The notes: generated by a model not told the origin, from the letters alone. 50,131 nt of DNA from Motiliproteus sediminis (GCF_017912535.1 NZ_JAERQK010000014.1:1-50131), one strand, 5' to 3'. Positions 27,378-35,467 are shown, counted from the stretch's first letter. Program-made: numbers and translations.

Positions 27378-29759
27378 ATGAAATTTAGCGAGCAGTGGTT
27401 GCGGGAGTGGGTAAATCCCGCCATCGATACTGATGCCCTGGTGGCGCAGATCACCATGGCAGGTCTGGAAGTGGACAGCGTCGAGCCGGTTGCCGGCGCG
27501 TTTAGTGGTGTCATTGTTGCTGAAGTAGTTAGCGCGGAGCAACACCCCAATGCCGACAAGTTGCGGGTTTGTTCGGTAACAACGGGCGCGGGTGAGCCGG
27601 TGCAGGTGGTTTGCGGCGCGCCCAATGCGCGTGCTGGGATCAAGGTGGCGTTTGCTCAGGTAGGCGCTGTGCTGCCCGGTAACTTCAAGATCAAGAAAGC
27701 CAAGCTGCGTCAGGTGGAGTCCTTCGGTATGCTGTGCTCGAACGCCGAGCTGGAGCTGTCCGACGACCATGATGGCATTATCGAGCTGGCGCCGGATGCT
27801 CCGGTCGGCACGGATCTGCGCGACTATCTCGGACTCGACGATCAGATGATCGAGGTTGACCTCACACCCAATCGTGGTGATTGTCTCGGGATTGCCGGCC
27901 TGGCGCGTGAAGTTGGCGTGCTCAACAAGGAAGCCGTCAACGAAGTTGAGTGCGCAGCGGTGGCGGCAACCATAGAAGACCGTTTTCCGGTTGAGGTCGA
28001 GTCGCCAGACGCCTGCCCGCGATACATCGGTCGTGTAATCCGTAATGTCAACCTGAGTGCGCAATCGCCGCTGTGGATGCAGGAGCGTCTGCGTCGCAGT
28101 GGGGTGCGCAGTATCGATCCGGTGGTCGATGTCACCAACTACGTCATGCTGGAACTGGGGCAGCCGATGCATGCGTTCGACCTGGCGCAGCTAAACGGCG
28201 GTATCTTGGTCCGTATGGCAAACGCGGGTGAGCAGCTAACCCTGCTGGATGGCCAGGAGTTGACACTTAACCCCGAAACCCTGGTGATTGCCGACCAGCG
28301 CCGCCCATTGGCGCTTGCCGGTATCATGGGTGGCGAAGACTCCGGTGTTAGCGCTGAAACCCGCGATATCTTCTTGGAAAGCGCGTTTTTCAGTCCGTTG
28401 GCTGTGGCTGGCAAGGCGCGTTCTTACGGTCTGCATACGGATTCATCACACCGCTTTGAGCGCGGGGTTGATCCCGAGCTGCAGCGTCGCGCCACCGAGC
28501 GCGCAACCGCGCTGTTGCTCGAGATTGTTGGCGGCGAACCAGGCCCTGTAATCGAGGTCGCCAGTGAGGCCCACCTGCCCCGCAGTGCCGAAATCATCTT
28601 GCGTGCGGAACGGATCCGCAAGGTGTTGGCGCTTGAGCTGCCTGCGGCAGAAGTAGAAGAGATTCTCTCCCGTTTGGGGATGACCGTAGCGGCCCAGAAT
28701 AACGATAGCTGGATCGTATCAGTGCCGAGCTACCGCTTCGACATCAGTCTGGAAGAGGACTTGCTGGAAGAGTTGGCACGGATCTACGGCTACAACCGGC
28801 TGCCGGTCTGCTCCAGCACTGCGACCCTGGCGCTGCGCCCCAAGGCTGAAACGCGTCAAACACTGCCCGATCTGCGGCGCGCGCTGGTGGCGCGCGGTTA
28901 TCAGGAAGCGATCACCTATAGTTTTGTCGAGCCGCGACTGCAGCAGTTGTTTGATCCGGCCCGCGAGCCGGTGGCGTTGGCCAACCCTATCTCTGCCGAT
29001 ATGGCGGTGATGCGCACGACACTGTGGCCGGGGCTGGCCAGAGCGATGCAGCATAATCAGCATCGCCAGCAAAGCCGGGTACGGCTGTTTGAAACCGGAA
29101 TGCGTTTTATCCCCACTGATGGCGGGCTGCAGCAGGATCAGGTGCTGGCCGGCGTTGTTTTTGGTAGCCGGCACCCGGAGGGGTGGACGGGCAAGCGCGA
29201 AGCAGTCGATTATTTCGATGTGAAGGGCGACCTGGAAGCGCTGCTGGCGTTGGGTGGTAACCGCGATGCCTACCGTTTTGTGTCCGCCGAGCATCCGGCG
29301 CTGCACCCGGGGCAGACGGCAGCGATCGAGTTTGATGGCCGGCAGGTCGGTGTGCTGGGGGCGCTACACCCCAGTCACTATGATGCGCTGGATCTTAACG
29401 GTCCGGTATTCCTGTTCGAGATTGCGCTGTCTGCGGTGCAGGCCGGAAAGCTGCCTGCCTTTGCGCCGTTGTCTAAGTTCCCCGAAACCCGTCGTGACCT
29501 GGCGTTGGTGGTAGATCAGTCGATTCATGTCGACGAGCTGCTCTCCTTGGTGCGCGAACAGGCGGGTGAATGGCTCACTCAGCTGACGTTGTTTGATGTT
29601 TATGCGGGCGAAGGTATTGAAAATGGTAAAAAAAGTTTGGCTCTCGGCTTGACCTGGCAGCATCCATCGCACACGCTTACTGACGAAGAAATAAACAGCG
29701 TGTTCAGCGCGATTGTTAATGCCGCTCAGGAGCGCTTCAGCGCGGCGCTGAGAGGCTAA
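27378..29759 (+). CDS. pheT: Phenylalanyl-tRNA synthetase beta subunit
   Basis: Beta subunit carrying tRNA recognition and editing; 793 residues, full length. An EMAP/OB tRNA-binding domain lies at about 40-150 ([26 protein letters not shown]). It is followed by the B3/B4 editing region ([39 protein letters not shown]), the B5 domain and a C-terminal ferredoxin-fold anticodon-binding domain ([16 protein letters not shown] ... [19 protein letters not shown]). ihfA lies 17 bp downstream, an arrangement conserved across gammaproteobacteria. Confidence 0.97.
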   Translation: MKFSEQWLREWVNPAIDTDALVAQITMAGLEVDSVEPVAGAFSGVIVAEVVSAEQHPNADKLRVCSVTTGAGEPVQVVCGAPNARAGIKVAFAQVGAVLPGNFKIKKAKLRQVESFGMLCSNAELELSDDHDGIIELAPDAPVGTDLRDYLGLDDQMIEVDLTPNRGDCLGIAGLAREVGVLNKEAVNEVECAAVAATIEDRFPVEVESPDACPRYIGRVIRNVNLSAQSPLWMQERLRRSGVRSIDPVVDVTNYVMLELGQPMHAFDLAQLNGGILVRMANAGEQLTLLDGQELTLNPETLVIADQRRPLALAGIMGGEDSGVSAETRDIFLESAFFSPLAVAGKARSYGLHTDSSHRFERGVDPELQRRATERATALLLEIVGGEPGPVIEVASEAHLPRSAEIILRAERIRKVLALELPAAEVEEILSRLGMTVAAQNNDSWIVSVPSYRFDISLEEDLLEELARIYGYNRLPVCSSTATLALRPKAETRQTLPDLRRALVARGYQEAITYSFVEPRLQQLFDPAREPVALANPISADMAVMRTTLWPGLARAMQHNQHRQQSRVRLFETGMRFIPTDGGLQQDQVLAGVVFGSRHPEGWTGKREAVDYFDVKGDLEALLALGGNRDAYRFVSAEHPALHPGQTAAIEFDGRQVGVLGALHPSHYDALDLNGPVFLFEIALSAVQAGKLPAFAPLSKFPETRRDLALVVDQSIHVDELLSLVREQAGEWLTQLTLFDVYAGEGIENGKKSLALGLTWQHPSHTLTDEEINSVFSAIVNAAQERFSAALRG

Positions 29760-29776
29760 GTCTAAGAGGCGTATCC

Positions 29777-30082
29777 ATGGGGTCTTTGACTAAAGCCGAT
29801 ATGGCAGAACGGTTGTACGATGTCCTCGGACTCAACAAGCGTGAAGCCAAGGATATGGTTGAAACGTTCTTCGACGAGATTCGCCAGTGTCTGGCGACCA
29901 ACGAGCAGGTGAAGTTGTCGGGATTCGGCAACTTTGATCTGCGCGACAAACGGGAGCGTCCCGGTCGTAATCCAAAGACGGGTGAAGAAGTACCCATCTC
30001 TGCACGGCGGGTGGTTACCTTCCGTCCCGGGCAGAAGCTGAAGGAAAAAGTCGAAACCTATGCAGGCCCCGCGGAAGACTGA
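29777..30082 (+). CDS. ihfA: Integration host factor alpha subunit
   Basis: DNA-bending histone-like protein, 101 residues, acting as a heterodimer with IHF beta. The HU/IHF signature is clear: [40 protein letters not shown] and [20 protein letters not shown], with the intercalating Pro in the arm. It lies in the usual place after pheT. Its last 23 bases overlap the MerR-type gene. Confidence 0.97.
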   Translation: MGSLTKADMAERLYDVLGLNKREAKDMVETFFDEIRQCLATNEQVKLSGFGNFDLRDKRERPGRNPKTGEEVPISARRVVTFRPGQKLKEKVETYAGPAED

Positions 30083-30419
30083 GCTTCCGCCGGCTGTTCC
30101 CGACAAGCGCTATTTCACCATCGGTGAGGTAGGGCAGCTTTGTGGCGTCAAGCCCCATGTGCTGCGCTACTGGGAACAGGAGTTTGAACAGCTCAATCCG
30201 GTCAAGCGCCGCGGCAATCGCCGCTATTACCAACGTCAGGACGTCTTGCTGGTGCGGCAGCTCTGTGAGCTGCTGTATGAGCGCGGTTACACCATCGCCG
30301 GTGCGCGTCAATGGTTGCAAGGCGAGCAGGCTCAGTCTGACGATCAAAAATATCGCCAGCTCCTGCGGCAGATGATCGGTGAGTTGGAAGATATTCTCGA
30401 TGATCTAAAAAAGGGCTGA
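30060..30419 (+). CDS. MerR-family transcriptional regulator (ihfA-linked type)
   Basis: Regulator of 119 residues with an N-terminal MerR helix-turn-helix ([25 protein letters not shown], about 18-42; [20 protein letters not shown]) and a short helical C-terminus without a metal-binding cysteine motif. It overlaps the end of ihfA by 23 bp in another frame, a conserved pairing in many gammaproteobacteria. The effector is unknown. It is unlikely to be the copper sensor for the copA operator because the C-terminal Cys pair of CueR is absent. Confidence 0.9.
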   Translation: MQAPRKTELPPAVPDKRYFTIGEVGQLCGVKPHVLRYWEQEFEQLNPVKRRGNRRYYQRQDVLLVRQLCELLYERGYTIAGARQWLQGEQAQSDDQKYRQLLRQMIGELEDILDDLKKG

Positions 30420-30489
30420 GCGGGGTTCCCACCGCTCGGTCAATAGGGTAGTATTCCTGCCGCTGTTGAGGTGGTCGATGATCACAGTT

Positions 30490-30568
<79 letters not shown>

Positions 30569-30656
30569 TTACAACAGCACAGGATGACGACCGTTCGGTC
30601 AGGTCGGTGTAGATAGCCGATACCCTTTCTTCATCCGTTTAGTAATTTCCTAGATT

Positions 30657-30733
30657 CGGGGCGTAGCGCAGTCTGGTAGCGCACTTGCATGGGGTGCAAG
30701 GGGTCGCAGGTTCAAATCCTGCCGTCCCGACCA
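30657..30733 (+). tRNA. tRNA-Pro (GGG), second copy
   Basis: 77 bases, identical to the copy 165 bp upstream except for one base in the D-loop region (CAGTCTGG instead of CAGCCTGG). Same anticodon GGG and encoded CCA. The spacer sequences of the two copies differ, so only the tRNA unit is duplicated. Confidence 0.97.
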
Positions 30734-30774
30734 TAGGGTTGGAGCTGGCGACTTCTTCCGGTCGTATGTTGCGC

Positions 30775-30806
30775 AAAAAAAAAACCGGCGCGAGTGGCCG
30801 GTTTTA
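30775..30806 (-). terminator. Terminator of the Hint-lipoprotein operon
   Basis: On the minus strand AAAACCGGC / GCCGGTTTT is followed by about ten T (the A run at 30775-30784). It lies 22 bp after the lipoprotein stop. A shorter T run on the other side may also stop the tRNA transcript. Confidence 0.9.
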
Positions 30807-30827
30807 AGCATGCTGTGCCGGTTTCTC

Positions 30828-31202
30828 TCAGATCGGAATCCATACGCCTCGAGGATTGCGACAGGCCGTATCGGAGTATATCTCTCGCTTGCTACCAACA
30901 ATTACGGTTTCTTTATAATTGCGGCAGAAGGTGCCGTATTCGCTGCGGTAGGTGCGTATCGGTACGATAACGCCCTGATGACCTGTTTGCGGGTTTTTCC
31001 ACGACAGCGGGTCCAGGCTGAGATTCTTTTCCAGCGCCTCTTGCACGGCCTGGTCCGCCAGTTTGATGTCGGCATCGCTCAGCTTCATGTAGAGCGGGTC
31101 CCGGGCCGTTTCGGTCGTTTGGCTGTTACCCTTTTCCAGCGACTGGCAACCACTCAATACCAGCCCCAGAACGATAACGCGAGCACTGTTGGATAAGCTC
31201 AT
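30828..31202 (-). CDS. Lipoprotein with a 17 kDa surface-antigen-type C-terminal domain
   Basis: 124-residue exported protein. A signal peptide ends in the lipobox LVLSGC, so it should be lipidated at Cys and held in an outer or inner membrane. The C-terminal 60 residues contain [24 protein letters not shown] and [11 protein letters not shown], the pattern of the 17 kDa surface-antigen family (Rickettsia/Legionella RT0821/Lpp0805 type), with two conserved Cys. The ATG at 31202 has AAGGA 8 nt upstream; an ATG two codons earlier is too close. It is 55 bp downstream of the Hint gene, past a 12-bp hairpin. The same domain forms the periplasmic end of the anti-sigma factor at 33710-34336. Confidence 0.85.
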   Translation of the reverse strand: MSLSNSARVIVLGLVLSGCQSLEKGNSQTTETARDPLYMKLSDADIKLADQAVQEALEKNLSLDPLSWKNPQTGHQGVIVPIRTYRSEYGTFCRNYKETVIVGSKREIYSDTACRNPRGVWIPI

Positions 31203-31222
31203 GATCATAGTCCTTCAGGTTA

Positions 31223-31249
31223 GGTCATGCAGGCTGGGCCTGCATGACC
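31223..31249 (-). promoter_or_regulatory. Perfect 12-bp hairpin between the Hint gene and lipoprotein gene
   Basis: GGTCATGCAGGC / GCCTGCATGACC with a 3-nt loop, no following T run. It lies 8 bp after the Hint-protein stop and 20 bp before the lipoprotein start. It may stabilise the 3' end of the upstream message or reduce read-through. Confidence 0.6.
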
Positions 31250-31257
31250 GAGTGGGT

Positions 31258-33021
31258 TTACTGCCAGCCGTTTGCGATTGCGGCGGCCTCTTCGGATTGG
31301 CTCAGATCCGGCCCTGACGAACTCAGCGAGGCGTCCCGGAACGAGGAGCGACTGCTGTCATCTGAGCGGCTCGAACGGCTTGGGCTGTTGTCATCCGTGC
31401 CGCTGCGAGTGGAGCTCTGAGTGGTGTCACCAATGACATTGCCTTGCGCGTCGAACGAGCGGGTAGTGGTAGAGCGTTCGCGGCTGAAATCTGCGGTATG
31501 CTCGACTCCTGCCCGGCGGTCGGTTTGGGTGACTTCGCTGACAACGTTACCCTGATCGTCGAAGGAGCGAGTGGTAGTGGCGCGCTCCCGACTGAAACCG
31601 GGCTGGTCTTCGGTTCCGATCCGGGTTTCGGTACGGGTGGTCTCGACCCGGTTGCCAAAGCGGTCCACATCGACATCCGTGCGACTCCGGTCGCGCCGGA
31701 ATCCCGGAGTGTTTTCTATTCCGGTGCGGACATCCGTGCGCGAACGATCCGCATCAGATCGATTTCCGCGTCGGCCTCCGCTGGTGCTGTCATCGCTGCG
31801 GCTGCTTGATGTCGCGCTATCATCGGCTCCGCGCCCGCGGCGTCCGCCACTGGTGCTGTCATCGTTAGCGCTGCTATCCGCTCCGCGCCCGCGGCGGCCG
31901 CCGCTGGTGCCGTCGTCGTCAGCGCTGCTGTCCGCTCCGCGTCCACGACGCCCGCCGCTGGTGCCGTCATCGCTGGACGAGGAGTTAAAGCCGTCATCGT
32001 CTGAGGCATGTGAGCCGCGTCCACGTCCGCGGCCGCCGCTGGTGCCATCATCATCGGAGCTACTGCTGGAACTGCTGCCACCACGCCCACCGGAACCATC
32101 GTCACCGCTGCTGCTGGAGCCCCCGCGTCCGCCGGAGCCGTCATCGCCGCTGCTGCTGGATCCGCCGCGCCCGCCGGAGCCATCATCGCCGCTGTCAGAG
32201 CCGCTGGAGTCGCCGCCATCATCGCTACCGGAGCCACTATTGCCGCCAGAGCCGTCGTCGCCGCCGCTGTCACCGCCGCTGTCGCCGCCGCTGTCGCCGC
32301 CGCTGTCGCCGCCGCTGTCGCCGCCTTCGCTTTCACCACCTTCGCTTTCACCACCTTCGCTTTCACCACCTTCGCTTTCCCCGCCCTTGTTGTGGACCAG
32401 GAAGCCGTCGGCGATATAGGTGTGACTGCCATCGAGTAGCAGGTTGTAAACGATGGTGTTCGGATCAGCGTCTACTGCGCTGATAGCGGTCAGGGTTTCC
32501 AGTGCAAACTCGATCTCGGGGGCGAGGTCCAGCGCCAGATTGCCGTTAGTGCCAAGGTTGATCTGGTAGCGTTCGAGCTTCATCAACTGGTCGTTAAGAC
32601 CCAGCACTGCTACTTCCAGGTTGGGGGTTTCTTCCGCCGTCATGCCTGGGTTCAGGGACTTCCAGCCATCCGGTGTCATAAAGGGGTGTTCGGCGGTTAC
32701 GAAGTGCTTGCTACCGTTGAAGCTGAACAGTTGTCGGCCCGCCAGAGGTACGCGCTCTACCTCTGTCACACGGTTTAGAGCGCCCCCTTCGCCGACCACC
32801 AGATCGCCGATGCGGACTTGTTCGATCGTTTTCCAATGGCCGTCAGCCATTAGCACCCGAGTACCCTTAATAAAGCAGGATTTGGCGTGCGCCGCTGGAT
32901 AGCTGCTGTAGCCATCGTCGCTGACATAAACCCCGGGGCCTATGGCCAGAATGGCCGCCAGTGCGCCGCAGGTCAGAATGCGTACTGCGCCGCGCTTAAA
33001 GTGTGTCTGTTGCCGGTTCAT
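31258..33021 (-). CDS. Exported Hint (intein/hedgehog-like) protein with acidic repeats and YD-like repeats
   Basis: 587 residues. A hydrophobic signal segment (about 12-33) leads to AAHA, and two residues later the Hint domain begins at Cys49 (CFIKGTRVLMADG). It contains the block-B TAEHPF (109-114) and ends VYNLLLDGSHTYIADGFLVH with His210-Asn211, then Lys212. A missing nucleophile after HN fits bacterial intein-like domains that cleave rather than splice. Next come four GGESE repeats, five GGDS repeats, DDGSGGRGGSSSS units and TSGGRRGRGADSS units. Three ~35-residue repeats (about 434-539) follow with SFDDQGNV cores, resembling YD repeats, then a Ser-rich tail ending NGWQ. The ATG has GGGGGAG upstream. 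It is divergent from an ECF sigma factor and shares that factor's promoter motif. Function unknown. Confidence 0.85.
   Translation of the reverse strand: MNRQQTHFKRGAVRILTCGALAAILAIGPGVYVSDDGYSSYPAAHAKSCFIKGTRVLMADGHWKTIEQVRIGDLVVGEGGALNRVTEVERVPLAGRQLFSFNGSKHFVTAEHPFMTPDGWKSLNPGMTAEETPNLEVAVLGLNDQLMKLERYQINLGTNGNLALDLAPEIEFALETLTAISAVDADPNTIVYNLLLDGSHTYIADGFLVHNKGGESEGGESEGGESEGGESEGGDSGGDSGGDSGGDSGGDSGGDDGSGGNSGSGSDDGGDSSGSDSGDDGSGGRGGSSSSGDDGSGGRGGSSSSGDDGSGGRGGSSSSSSSDDDGTSGGRGRGRGSHASDDDGFNSSSSDDGTSGGRRGRGADSSADDDGTSGGRRGRGADSSANDDSTSGGRRGRGADDSATSSSRSDDSTSGGRRGNRSDADRSRTDVRTGIENTPGFRRDRSRTDVDVDRFGNRVETTRTETRIGTEDQPGFSRERATTTRSFDDQGNVVSEVTQTDRRAGVEHTADFSRERSTTTRSFDAQGNVIGDTTQSSTRSGTDDNSPSRSSRSDDSSRSSFRDASLSSSGPDLSQSEEAAAIANGWQ
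32266..32385. repeat. Tandem 12-bp and 15-bp repeats inside the Hint gene
   Basis: Five 12-bp units (GCTGTCGCCGCC on the plus strand, 32266-32325; one base variant) encode GGDS. They are followed by four 15-bp units (TTCGCTTTCACCACC, 32326-32385; the last varies) encoding GGESE on the minus strand. Unit lengths keep the frame, so the copy number can change by slippage without breaking the gene. Confidence 0.9.
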
Positions 33022-33072
33022 GGTGGTCTCCCCCAAACGAATCTCATCTGCAAGTTCGCGTATCTGTGAGCT

Positions 33073-33099
33073 ATAACAGTTGGGTGTGGGAAAACTTCC
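33073..33099 (-). promoter_or_regulatory. ECF-type promoter driving the Hint-lipoprotein operon
   Basis: On the minus strand: -35 GGAAG (33099-33095) followed by TTTT, 16-bp spacer, -10 TGTTAT (33078-33073), about 50 bp before the Hint gene start. Its elements and spacing are the same as those of the divergent sigma-gene promoter. Confidence 0.65.
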
Positions 33100-33122
33100 C
33101 GGCAGAGAAATATTTTTTTCGC

Positions 33123-33149
33123 GGAAGTTTTTGTCTCCTTATGTGTTAT
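33123..33149 (+). promoter_or_regulatory. ECF-type promoter driving the sigma/anti-sigma operon
   Basis: -35 GGAAG (33123-33127) followed by TTTTT, 16-bp spacer, -10 TGTTAT (33144-33149), 39 bp before the sigma gene start. The GGAA-type -35 and spacing are typical of ECF sigma factors, suggesting autoregulation. Confidence 0.65.
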
Positions 33150-33188
33150 GTCACCAAACAACAACAGGAATCGTGCTGAGGTGCGCCC

Positions 33189-33710
33189 TTGAGAGATGCC
33201 AAATTGGAACAGGCGATGGTCGCCCTGCAGCCGAAGTTGAGACGGTTCGCCTACGGGCTATCAGGAAGTCCCGATACGGCTAACGAGCTGGTGCAGTGTA
33301 CCTATGAGCGGGCATTGACGCGTCTTGATCAGTGGCAGCCAGGGACCCGGTTGGATAGCTGGATGTACCGCATATTGCAGTCTATCTGGCTTAATCAGAT
33401 CCGAGCGGGGAAAGTCAGAGGCGCGCACCTGGATCCGATAGAACCGGATACCCAGGGGTGTGAAATGCCGGCTCGCCGCCTTGAGGCAGGGATGATGCTG
33501 GAAACGGTGCAGCGGTGTATGTGGCAGTTGCCGGAGGAGCAGCGTGCGGCGCTGATGCTGGTTGCCGTCGAAGGGCTTTCCTATAAAGAGGCATCTGCTG
33601 TGCTGGATGTTCCTGTAGGCACATTGACCAGCCGCCTGGCTCGGGCACGCATGGCATTAAGTGAATTGATGGGTGACCGCGATGCGGTGACACAGCGGGA
33701 GGTAGGATAA
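33189..33710 (+). CDS. ECF-family RNA polymerase sigma factor
   Basis: 173 residues. Region 2 lies at about 15-75 (FAYGLSGSPDTANELVQCTYERAL, then LDSWMYRILQSIWLNQIR) and region 4 at about 105-158 (LPEEQRAALMLVAVEGLSYKEASAVLDVPVGTLTSRLARAR). The start is TTG with GAGGTG 6 nt upstream; no better start is in frame. The stop overlaps the anti-sigma start by one base (TAATG), so the pair is translationally coupled. It is divergent from the Hint-lipoprotein operon, and identical promoter elements face both ways. The RpoE/EcfG-like subgroup cannot be fixed from here. Confidence 0.93.
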   Translation: MRDAKLEQAMVALQPKLRRFAYGLSGSPDTANELVQCTYERALTRLDQWQPGTRLDSWMYRILQSIWLNQIRAGKVRGAHLDPIEPDTQGCEMPARRLEAGMMLETVQRCMWQLPEEQRAALMLVAVEGLSYKEASAVLDVPVGTLTSRLARARMALSELMGDRDAVTQREVG

Positions 33711-34336
33711 TGAAAGGCTATGATGATGGCCTGGTGATGGCGTATGTCGATGGCGAGCTCGACGGCCGTGAGTCGGCCGAGTTCGAGAAGCTGTTGCAGC
33801 AGGATACCGGTCTGCAACAGCAGGTGCGCAGGCTGCGGGAGATGAACGCGGCGCTGGGAGTGGCCTTTAACGAAGCCATGCATGGTGAGATGCCTCCGCT
33901 GCGGGCCTTTGCCGGGCGACGCCAACCTCCTTGGTGGGAGCGTTTGAGCGATTGGTTGGTGGACGCAGGCTCGGCTCGCTGGCAACCGATGGCGACGGCG
34001 GCACTGGTGTTGGTGGTCGCCAGCGGTGGCGGTGGATATCTGCTGTCCCAAGGGGGAGAGAGCGCTGCGGTGGTCAGTCCGGCGGTGGTCGTTGACGCAA
34101 CCCTCAATCATACGCTGGAGACCCAGATGAGCGGCACCACCGTGGAATGGCAGGATGAGCAAACGGGCCTTGCTGGCACTATTACCCCGGTGCGGACATT
34201 CAAAACCGAGCAGGGTAAGTTCTGTAGGGAGTTTCTCGAGCGCCAGCTGATCAAGGAGCAGTGGCAGGAGCAGCGGGGTATCGCTTGCCGGGAAGGCAAA
34301 GAAGAGTGGCAGGTGCGCGCACGCTATTATCTTTAA
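33710..34336 (+). CDS. Membrane anti-sigma factor with a 17 kDa surface-antigen-type periplasmic domain
   Basis: 208 residues. The cytoplasmic N-terminus (MAYVDGELDGRESAEFEKLL, about 10-29) is typical of anti-sigma factors but lacks the HxxxCxxC zinc motif. One membrane helix lies at about 94-113. The periplasmic C-terminus (about 145-208) has EWQDEQTGLAGTITPVRTF, KFCREF and GIACREGKEEWQ, matching the C-terminal domain of the lipoprotein at 30828-31202, with the same two Cys. The start overlaps the sigma stop. It presumably holds the sigma factor at the membrane until a periplasmic signal is sensed; the direct link to the shared domain is inference. Confidence 0.88.
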   Translation: MKGYDDGLVMAYVDGELDGRESAEFEKLLQQDTGLQQQVRRLREMNAALGVAFNEAMHGEMPPLRAFAGRRQPPWWERLSDWLVDAGSARWQPMATAALVLVVASGGGGYLLSQGGESAAVVSPAVVVDATLNHTLETQMSGTTVEWQDEQTGLAGTITPVRTFKTEQGKFCREFLERQLIKEQWQEQRGIACREGKEEWQVRARYYL

Positions 34337-34347
34337 CCGCTATCCGC

Positions 34348-34382
34348 AATCATCAGGCCCGGTGGCCAAGGGTCTGATGATT
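34348..34382. terminator. Hairpin between convergent genes (possible bidirectional terminator)
   Basis: A 13-bp stem (AATCATCAGGCCC / GGGTCTGATGATT, one G-T pair) with a 9-nt loop lies between the anti-sigma stop and the stop of the minus-strand gene at 34381. There is no clear T run, so efficiency is uncertain. Confidence 0.55.
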
Positions 34383-35157
34383 ATTCGTAATCCTGTTTTA
34401 TTTTCCAGCTTTCTTGCTCCGAACCCACAAACTTCTGCCACTCATCCTCCTCTTCCTCCGGTCGTTCCGCGGTTTGCTTGGCGGAGGTGGTTACTTCAGC
34501 GCGCAGAGCTTCTACTTTGTTGCGCACGTAGCTTACCCGGCTGCTTATCTGTAGCAGCGGGTCAAGTTTTTCCAGATGCTTGAGGCAGGTGCTGTAATGG
34601 GCTAGTGCGGCCTTGGCGTTATCACCGTGTTCCATCTCGCGCGCAGTCAGCAGCCCGATGTCGATACTGACCAGTGAAAACAGCGCTTTACCCAGGTTTA
34701 TCTGCTGCTGGGCCTGCGCCTTGTCGACCAAACCGTCGCTATGCAGGCGTACAATGTGGTTAACCAGGTGCTTGAGTTCAGTGCGAATCTGCTGGCCGCT
34801 GACGTGGTCGGTAAAGGCGGGGGTCAGGGTGTCTATCTGGCGTTCGCCCGGTTGCTGCGCCAGTTCATTCAGCTGCTTGAGTTGCCCGTTGGCTTGGGGG
34901 TGGCGCGGCTCTAGAGTCAGGATCTGGCGGTAACAGCGGGTCAGTTCAGCAATCAGAAATTGGCGCAACTCCGGCAGTAAGTACACCGGCGGAATGCCGT
35001 GCAGCGAATTCCACAGCTGGCGCGCATGATCGGTCAAGGCTAACACCTGGCGATGCCGCTCCTGGCGAGCGTTCTCCAGCGATTGGGCGACGAAGGCAAC
35101 CCCCACCATGACGACGATCCCAACAATGATTAAAGCGGCGATTGTGCCTGCGTCCAT
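34381..35157 (-). CDS. Membrane-anchored protein of unknown function
   Basis: 258 residues. A single N-terminal membrane helix (about 5-25, IAALIIVGIVVMVGVAFVAQ) is followed by a largely helical soluble part. This part has a stretch suggestive of repeat-like packing (RCYRQILTLEPRHPQANGQL ... AKAALAHYSTCLKHLEKLDPLLQ) and an acidic C-terminus (ERPEEEEDEWQKF). The orientation, short N-terminus outside and bulk in the cytoplasm or periplasm, cannot be decided. I do not recognise a family. It converges on the anti-sigma gene and is separated from the tRNA cluster by 310 bp. Confidence 0.75.
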   Translation of the reverse strand: MDAGTIAALIIVGIVVMVGVAFVAQSLENARQERHRQVLALTDHARQLWNSLHGIPPVYLLPELRQFLIAELTRCYRQILTLEPRHPQANGQLKQLNELAQQPGERQIDTLTPAFTDHVSGQQIRTELKHLVNHIVRLHSDGLVDKAQAQQQINLGKALFSLVSIDIGLLTAREMEHGDNAKAALAHYSTCLKHLEKLDPLLQISSRVSYVRNKVEALRAEVTTSAKQTAERPEEEEDEWQKFVGSEQESWKIKQDYE

Positions 35158-35467
35158 TACAGCTCCTTGGCAAGCTGGTGCGGGGTGGTTGTTATTAGCC
35201 GACAGGAACAGCTATAAACATTGTGACTATCTATTAGAGTAGCGGCAACCTTTACAGATGCTTGAATGCGGTTCAAGAGCCAATGCATGTATGGAGTGGC
35301 TTCGTGAGCAAAAAAATGGCGGGCGTAACACCGGTAAGTGCGCGTTTGGGCCTGCGGTTGGCGTGGCCGGGGCGGTGAAAAAAATTCCGATGACGGGACT
35401 TGACCTGTTTTTTATTACTCCCTATCATACGCGCCTCCTCGGTTGAGGAACTAGGTGTTAAAGCGAC
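35158..35467. other. Intergenic region before the tRNA-Glu/Gly cluster
   Basis: 310 bp with no convincing gene. A 62-codon plus-strand frame (35258-35446) lacks a ribosome site and overlaps the tRNA promoter. The only clear element is that promoter near 35400-35428. Confidence 0.6.
35400..35428 (+). promoter_or_regulatory. Strong promoter of the tRNA-Glu/Gly cluster
   Basis: TTGACC (35400-35405), a 17-bp spacer and TATCAT (35423-35428), close to the sigma70 consensus. The following ACGCGCC is a G+C-rich discriminator typical of stable-RNA promoters under stringent control. The first tRNA starts 39 bp later. Confidence 0.85.

Noticed and set aside
32266-32385. CRISPR-like short repeats
   Set aside because: Units are 12 or 15 bp, directly abutting, in frame and coding; no spacers.
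31571-32419. Long plus-strand frame rich in Pro-Pro-Glu-Pro-Ser-Ser
   Set aside because: It is the complement of the repeat region of the Hint gene; no ribosome site or recognisable domain, and the minus strand has a signal peptide, Hint motifs and a good start.
35258-35446. 62-codon frame before the tRNA cluster
   Set aside because: No ribosome site, overlaps the tRNA promoter, composition not protein-like.
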